DNA from: an uncultured Desulfuromonadales bacterium
Lineage (GTDB): Bacteria; Desulfobacterota; Desulfuromonadia; Desulfuromonadales; Geopsychrobacteraceae
Length of the DNA: 10,959 nucleotides
Direction of reading: 5' to 3'
Assembly: GCA_945787295.1 (NCBI GenBank)
Contig: CALZHQ010000099.1
Location: 1 to 10,959 of the forward strand
This document shows positions 6,542 through 10,959 of the stretch, piece by piece. Position 1 is the stretch's first letter. Each line of letters opens with the position of its first letter. The notes beneath the pieces are model-generated. The model was not told the origin of the DNA and searched no databases. It saw only the letters and a program-made list of their open reading frames with translations. Both the position numbers and the translations under genes were made by a program.

Positions 6542-7090
6542 TCAAGCGTCAGAATCGGAGAGATATAGCTTCCTCGCTATTCGATAACCAGACTCTGTAA
6601 CCATTGCCTTGGAAAGTATCGCCTCAATGGCCGCTGAACTCTTGCCGACGACAACATCTGCCAGGTTCACCAGGGCATCTGCATCCCAGAGAATTCGAAA
6701 TTCGGGTGAATCGACCCCACCTGGAGTGTGATGAGAGCCAACCAAATCACAGACTTTTTCAATCAGAAGGACATCAGCCCCGACATCCGCCAATAACATC
6801 CGAGCAACGGGTGGTCCTTCCTGCTCTTGAAGTTTGCCATCACAACGCCTGTATTTTCGCTCGGCTTCTGGGATGCCGATATCATGTAAATAGCTGGCAG
6901 CGAGCGTGACCAGCGGATCAGCAGCGACATATTGTAGCAAATTCAACGCGTGAGCCGTGACCTCGTGGGCATGGACAATACGCCGAACATCAGTGGCAAA
7001 ATAGGTCTCCATAATCTGCCGGATCTGCTCCAGCAGTATTTGCTCACGATCAGACAACTGCTCCAGGACCGGCACTCCTGCTTGCGGCAT
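6542..7090 (-). CDS. HD-domain protein (predicted metal-dependent phosphohydrolase)
   Basis: The protein has 182 residues. The HD-superfamily metal ligands can be placed as H42, H69-D70 (in SYLHDIG), H120/H121 (GSHHTPGG) and D136 or D138 (WDADAL). The domain thus covers roughly residues 38-150, preceded by a short helical N-terminus. Family members hydrolyse phosphate esters or nucleotides using a divalent metal; the substrate here cannot be told. No signal peptide is seen, so it is cytoplasmic. The ATG at 7090 lies 11 bases after the thioesterase stop with AAGGG just upstream, which fits co-transcription with ugd and the thioesterase. It is not a GGDEF/EAL or HD-GYP protein; the GYP motif is absent. 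Confidence 0.85.
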   Translation of the reverse strand: MPQAGVPVLEQLSDREQILLEQIRQIMETYFATDVRRIVHAHEVTAHALNLLQYVAADPLVTLAASYLHDIGIPEAERKYRRCDGKLQEQEGPPVARMLLADVGADVLLIEKVCDLVGSHHTPGGVDSPEFRILWDADALVNLADVVVGKSSAAIEAILSKAMVTESGYRIARKLYLSDSDA

Positions 7091-7101
7091 ATCTACATCC
7101 C

Positions 7102-7518
7102 TTAACGGTCGAGAACAAAAACTTTCGCCGTAGCTTCAGCATAAAGAGAATCATCAATCTTCAGCTGTGCACTTGCCAACCAGATTTTCCGGCTGCTATC
7201 GGTCAACTGACCAACAACAGTGACCTGAGCCCCCACTGGGACTGGCTTACGATAGCGGATCTGCAATTCCGCCGTGACACACTGAGCGGCTTTGGCGCGA
7301 CAGGCATAGATGCAGGCCTCATCCAGCAAGGAGGCCAGGATACCGCCATGCACCACATCCTGCCAACCTTGAAAATCAGCCTGCAGAAGTAACTGTGCAT
7401 GGCTACTGCAAGACTCAATATCGGTCATAAAATCAGCTTTTAAACCGATCGGATTTTGCGGCCCACAGACAAAACAGGCTGAGTCAGCGGTCACTTTCTG
7501 GTTCGAATTTTCACCCAT
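7102..7518 (-). CDS. Hotdog-fold (PaaI/4HBT-type) acyl-CoA thioesterase
   Basis: The protein has 138 residues, a normal single-hotdog length. The core motif VHGGILASLLDEA lies at 56-68 on the central helix, where the HGG and the acidic residue at 66-67 are the family's usual active-site region, followed by the strand AELQIRYRKPVPVG (83-96). The N-terminus has CFVCG (15-19) followed by NPIGL, a Cys pair common in one branch of these proteins and possibly metal-binding or structural. Family members hydrolyse acyl-CoA thioesters; the chain specificity here is unknown. Its ATG (7518) overlaps the end of ugd by 8 bases (ATGGGTGA), and no separate ribosome binding site is seen, so translation is probably coupled to ugd. 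Confidence 0.85.
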   Translation of the reverse strand: MGENSNQKVTADSACFVCGPQNPIGLKADFMTDIESCSSHAQLLLQADFQGWQDVVHGGILASLLDEACIYACRAKAAQCVTAELQIRYRKPVPVGAQVTVVGQLTDSSRKIWLASAQLKIDDSLYAEATAKVFVLDR

Positions 7519-8854
7519 GGGCTAAACGACCAACGCCGACATATTCAAATCCTTCGTTACGGATATAGTCCGGCTCGTATTGGTTACGGCCATCGAAGAT
7601 AATTTTCTGTTTCATCGACCTACCCATCGCGGCCAGATCCGGGTTACGGAACGGCTTCCACTCGGTCACCAACAACATGGCCTCAACACCCACCAAGGCC
7701 TCGTATTGGTTCGACACCAGCTTTAAATTTCCCGAGGCAAACCATTCCTGCGGCAACTCCTGCTCGGCCGTTTCCATGGCAATCGGATCGTAAGCCAGTA
7801 CCTTAGCACCAGCAGCAAGCAGATCGGCAATCAAGGTTTTTGCCGGCGCTTCACGCATATCATCTGTGCCGGGTTTAAAGGAAAGACCCCAGACCCCGAA
7901 AACCATTCCGGACAGGTCTACTCCGAAGCGCTTGGTTAATTGACGAGTGAACCATTTTTTCTGCTGCTGATTACGCTCTTCGACAGACTGCAACAAATCG
8001 GGGCTAAAACCGACGTCCTGGGCCATACGGATCAGAGCCTGGACATCTTTCGGAAAACAGGAGCCTCCGTAACCACAACCTGGATAAATGAAGGAAAAAC
8101 CGATCCGCGAATCAGAACCGATTCCACGACGTACATTTTCGACATCGACACCCATCACTTCACAGAGGTTGGAGATCTCATTGATAAATGAAATCTTGGT
8201 CGCCAGCATCGAGTTTGCGGCATATTTGGTCATCTCGGCATCACGAATCCCCATGAACATGGTCCGCTCATGATTCCGGTTAAAAGGCGCATAGAGCTGG
8301 CGCATCATTTCTTGGGCTTTGTCACTGTCGCTACCGATAACAATCCGGTCCGGTTTCATAAAGTCTTCAATCGCCGCACCTTCCTTGAGAAATTCCGGAT
8401 TACTGACCACATCGAAAGGAATCTGTACGCCACGTTTTTCAAGCTCTTCGCTGACCGTGGCCCGGACCAGGTCTGCGGTTCCGACCGGAACCGTTGATTT
8501 ATCGACTATGACGCAGTAATCGGTCATCAACTGGCCGATCTCTCGGGCCACCGCTTGCACGTACTTCAGATCTGCAGAGCCATCCTCGCCGGGGGGAGTG
8601 CCAACGGCAATAAAGTAAATATTCGAATCTGCCATTGCATCAGACAGACGGGTGGTAAACAGCAGGCGCTCTTCAGTGAAGTTGTTTCTAACCAGCGCCT
8701 CGAGACCCGGCTCATAAATCGGCAACTTGCCCTGCTTGAGACCAGTAATCTTGTTTTCATCAACGTCGACGCAGTAGACACGATTGCCCATCTCGGCAAA
8801 ACAGGCACCGCTGACCAGACCAACGTAGCCGGTACCAACGATTGTCAGGTTCAT
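7511..8854 (-). CDS. ugd: UDP-glucose 6-dehydrogenase
   Basis: It oxidises UDP-glucose to UDP-glucuronate with two NAD+, in the cytoplasm, supplying glucuronic acid (and derived sugars) for capsule, exopolysaccharide or LPS. The product has 447 residues, typical for the bacterial enzyme. The N-terminal NAD-binding fold has GTGYVG (7-12) and acidic VDVD at the end of the second strand. K119-S-T-V-P-V-G, E154-F-L-K-E-G and K210-Y-A-A-N lie in the expected active-site positions, and the catalytic cysteine is C266 in GGSCFPKD. A C-terminal UDP-binding domain follows. The ATG at 8854 has GGAG 7 bases upstream. It heads the cluster with the thioesterase and HD genes. No other sugar-nucleotide gene is visible, so the polysaccharide it serves is unknown. 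Confidence 0.97.
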   Translation of the reverse strand: MNLTIVGTGYVGLVSGACFAEMGNRVYCVDVDENKITGLKQGKLPIYEPGLEALVRNNFTEERLLFTTRLSDAMADSNIYFIAVGTPPGEDGSADLKYVQAVAREIGQLMTDYCVIVDKSTVPVGTADLVRATVSEELEKRGVQIPFDVVSNPEFLKEGAAIEDFMKPDRIVIGSDSDKAQEMMRQLYAPFNRNHERTMFMGIRDAEMTKYAANSMLATKISFINEISNLCEVMGVDVENVRRGIGSDSRIGFSFIYPGCGYGGSCFPKDVQALIRMAQDVGFSPDLLQSVEERNQQQKKWFTRQLTKRFGVDLSGMVFGVWGLSFKPGTDDMREAPAKTLIADLLAAGAKVLAYDPIAMETAEQELPQEWFASGNLKLVSNQYEALVGVEAMLLVTEWKPFRNPDLAAMGRSMKQKIIFDGRNQYEPDYIRNEGFEYVGVGRLAHG

Positions 8855-8892
8855 TCCTTATCTCCAAATTGAATGGGTCGCAACAAACAAAA

Positions 8893-8914
8893 TGGGTTAC
8901 CGATTCGTAACCCA
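8893..8914 (-). promoter_or_regulatory. Hairpin in the ugd leader (possible attenuator)
   Basis: TGGGTTAC and GTAACCCA form a perfect 8-base-pair stem with a 6-base loop. On the minus strand it is followed by a T-rich run (TTTTGTTTGTT), as in a weak intrinsic terminator, and it lies 38 bases above the ugd start. It could be a backup terminator for the mutase gene or an attenuator for ugd. Confidence 0.5.
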
Positions 8915-8945
8915 CAAAAAAACAACTTCAATGTGAACAGCGAGA

Positions 8946-8974
8946 AATTTACCTTGTTTACTGCCTCTACGCAA
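8946..8974 (-). promoter_or_regulatory. Candidate ugd promoter
   Basis: TTGCGT (8974-8969), 17 bases, then TAAATT (8951-8946). The match is moderate. If used, the leader would be about 85 bases and would include the hairpin at 8893-8914. Confidence 0.3.
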
Positions 8975-9020
8975 GAGATCCCTAGCCTCTCACAAAAAAT
9001 TAACAAGGATATCTACCTGC

Positions 9021-9053
9021 CAAAAGGAAGGGCAACCCACTGGGGTCGCCCTT
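9021..9053 (-). terminator. Rho-independent terminator after the mutase gene
   Basis: On the minus strand AAGGGCGACC (9053-9044) pairs with GGTTGCCCTT (9037-9028), with one G-U pair and a 6-base loop, followed by CCTTTT. It begins 4 bases after the mutase stop and uncouples it from ugd. Confidence 0.85.
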
Positions 9054-9057
9054 AATG

Positions 9058-10959
9058 CTACATATTGCGCCGGTACTGGCCGCCAACCTCGTACAAAGCT
9101 GCGCTGATCTGTCCAAGCGATGCGACCTTTACAACCTCCATCAATTCAGCAAAGATATTACCTCCGCTCTCAGCGACATGTTGCAAACGCCTAATCGCCT
9201 CGGGTGCGGCGGCGGCATGTTCTGCTTGAAAAGCGCGCAGGTTGTCGATCTGTTGGCGCTTCTCTGCTTCAGTCGAACGGGCCAGTTCGCCAGGGATCTC
9301 ATAGCCCTCTGCCTCGGTCTTCGGATTTAAGTAGCTGTTGACACCGATGATCGGCAGTTCCCCGGTGTGTTTCTTGTGCTCATAAAGCATCGACTCTTCC
9401 TGGATCTTGGTGCGCTGATACAGAGTCTCCATCGCACCAAGCACTCCGCCACGCTGGCTGATCTGTTCGAACTGGGCCAAGACAGCCTCTTCAACGAGAT
9501 CGGTTAACTCATCGATGATGAAAGAGCCTTGCAGCGGGTTTTCATTTTTCGCCAGCCCCAGCTCTTTATTGATGATCATCTGGATCGCCATGGCACGACG
9601 CACCGACTCTTCGGTCGGAGTAGTAATCGCCTCATCGTAGGCATTGGTGTGCAATGAATTACAGTTATCATAGATCGCCATCAGCGCCTGCAGCGTGGTT
9701 CGGATGTCGTTGAACGACATCTCCTGGGCGTGTAATGAGCGGCCCGAGGTCTGGATGTGGTACTTGAGCATCTGGCTTTTCTTATTGGCACCATAACGAT
9801 CACGCATTGCCACCGCCCAGATCCGCCGCGCCACCCTGCCGATAACCGTATACTCCGGATCAAGCCCGTTGCTGAAGAAGAACGACAGGTTGCCGGCAAA
9901 ATCATCGATATGCATCCCGCGCGACAGGTAATATTCAACGAAGGTAAAACCGTTAGAGAGGGTGAATGCCAGCTGGCTGATCGGGTTGGCCCCGGCCTCG
10001 GCGATGTGGTAGCCGCTGATCGACACCGAGTAGTAATTGCGCACCTTCTGATCGATAAAGTACTGCTGCACGTCCCCCATCATGCGCAGGGCGAATTCGG
10101 TGCTGAAAATACAGGTGTTCTGGCCCTGATCTTCTTTAAGAATATCGGCCTGCACCGTGCCACGGACCGTCTGCAGCGTACAACTCTGAATCTCCGCCTG
10201 TTCTTCGCTGGATGGTTCGCGACCGGTCTCCAGACGAAATGCTTCCAGCTGCTGGCGGATGGCAGTATTCATGAACATCGCCAGCAGCATCGGCGCCGGA
10301 CCGTTGATGGTCAGCGAAACACTGGTCATCGGGTCACAGAGATCAAATCCGGCGAACAGTTTGTCCATATCATTCTGGGTGCAGATCGAAACTCCGGACA
10401 TACCGACCTTCCCGTAGATATCGGGGCGCTCATCCGGATCCTCTCCGTAAAGCGTAACACTGTCAAAGGCCGTTGAGAGACGCTTGGCATCGTCATCCTG
10501 GGTCAGATAATGGAAACGCCGATTGGTCCGTTCTGGAGTCCCCTCTCCAGCAAACTGACGTTTCGGATCTTCAGCGGTGCGCTTGAACGGGAAGAGGCCT
10601 GCGGTATAGGGAAAGAACCCGGGAGCGTTCTCCTTCATACACCAGCGAATAATCTCACCGTAGTCGACAAAGTCCGGCAGGCAGACTTTCGGGATGCGGG
10701 TTCCTGAAAGGGTCGTGATACTCAGCTCGGTACGGATTTCCTTGTCACGCACCTTGGTGACCATGACCTCTTCGCGATAGGCCTTTTTCAGTTCTGGCCA
10801 CTTTTTCAGCAGCTTGTGATTACTCTCACTGAGCCGGTTCTCGGTCTCTGCGAGCAACTGGTCAAGTTCGTCGATCTGACAATCACATTTTTCAGCCAGC
10901 AGCTCACGGGCACCGGTCAGCTGATAAAGCTGCCGGCCGGTCTGCGACTGTTCCTCAAT
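9058..10959 (-). CDS. icmF: Isobutyryl-CoA mutase, fused IcmF type, C-terminal 633 residues (partial)
   Basis: This is an adenosylcobalamin mutase that interconverts isobutyryl-CoA and n-butyryl-CoA. The frame is open to the window edge, so the N-terminus is missing; in IcmF that part holds the B12-binding and G-protein (MeaI-like) domains. The visible part starts with a charged helical linker (about residues 1-75), followed by the substrate-binding barrel. Marks include [27 protein letters not shown] (the cofactor-side His at about 318) and [20 protein letters not shown]. In GQNTCIFS a glutamine (about 280) replaces the arginine that methylmalonyl-CoA mutase uses to hold the substrate carboxylate (RNTYIFP), which favours isobutyryl-CoA over methylmalonyl-CoA. 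The stop is TAG followed one codon later by an in-frame TAA, then a terminator. A related acyl-CoA mutase specificity cannot be excluded. Confidence 0.92.
   Translation of the reverse strand: MEEQSQTGRQLYQLTGARELLAEKCDCQIDELDQLLAETENRLSESNHKLLKKWPELKKAYREEVMVTKVRDKEIRTELSITTLSGTRIPKVCLPDFVDYGEIIRWCMKENAPGFFPYTAGLFPFKRTAEDPKRQFAGEGTPERTNRRFHYLTQDDDAKRLSTAFDSVTLYGEDPDERPDIYGKVGMSGVSICTQNDMDKLFAGFDLCDPMTSVSLTINGPAPMLLAMFMNTAIRQQLEAFRLETGREPSSEEQAEIQSCTLQTVRGTVQADILKEDQGQNTCIFSTEFALRMMGDVQQYFIDQKVRNYYSVSISGYHIAEAGANPISQLAFTLSNGFTFVEYYLSRGMHIDDFAGNLSFFFSNGLDPEYTVIGRVARRIWAVAMRDRYGANKKSQMLKYHIQTSGRSLHAQEMSFNDIRTTLQALMAIYDNCNSLHTNAYDEAITTPTEESVRRAMAIQMIINKELGLAKNENPLQGSFIIDELTDLVEEAVLAQFEQISQRGGVLGAMETLYQRTKIQEESMLYEHKKHTGELPIIGVNSYLNPKTEAEGYEIPGELARSTEAEKRQQIDNLRAFQAEHAAAAPEAIRRLQHVAESGGNIFAELMEVVKVASLGQISAALYEVGGQYRRNM

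Noticed and set aside
9757..10476. 239-codon plus-strand frame inside the mutase gene
   Set aside because: It lies fully opposite a confidently recognised enzyme and has no family features of its own.

Overview
The window looks like part of a chromosome of an anaerobic metal- or sulfur-respiring deltaproteobacterium, most plausibly Desulfuromonadales (Geobacter / Desulfuromonas / Pelobacter relatives). That placement is inference, from an enormous multihaem c-type cytochrome with a MopE-like calcium-binding N-terminal region lying close to a fused isobutyryl-CoA mutase (IcmF-type). No ribosomal or other firm taxonomic marker is present. Every gene I accept is on the minus strand, so the window is read here from right to left.

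Right end (9058-10959): the C-terminal 633 residues of an IcmF-type adenosylcobalamin mutase, cut by the window edge and followed at once by a rho-independent terminator. Next (8854-6375) is a tight cluster: UDP-glucose 6-dehydrogenase (ugd), a hotdog-fold thioesterase overlapping it by 8 bases, an HD-domain protein, and a probable 51-residue protein. A tRNA-Val(CAC) with its own near-consensus promoter and a strong terminator follows (6317-6163).

A non-coding stretch of about 770 bases (5391-6162) holds the presumed promoter and long leader of the cytochrome gene, a 12-base palindrome just upstream of the promoter, and several inverted and direct repeats.

Left half (5390 down to 1): one enormous tandem-repeat cytochrome reading frame. 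From an ATG with a good ribosome binding site it encodes a signal peptide, a beta-rich region, two D-x-D-G-D calcium-binding repeats and 31 CxxCH haem sites. It then meets a single in-frame TAG at 2192-2190. The same frame stays open below that codon to the window edge and carries 29 more CxxCH sites, for 60 visible in total, with no new start signal or signal peptide. By comparison with three sister copies inside the same protein, the TAG sits exactly where one haem block (about 45 bases, in frame) has been lost. This broken or recoded giant cytochrome, with its nested repeats (four long units containing 5, 4, 1 and at least 1 three-haem modules), is the most unusual thing in the window.

The genes do not form one pathway. 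The cytochrome is probably an exported electron-transfer protein. ugd supplies UDP-glucuronate for cell-surface polysaccharide. The mutase works on branched and straight C4 acyl-CoAs.
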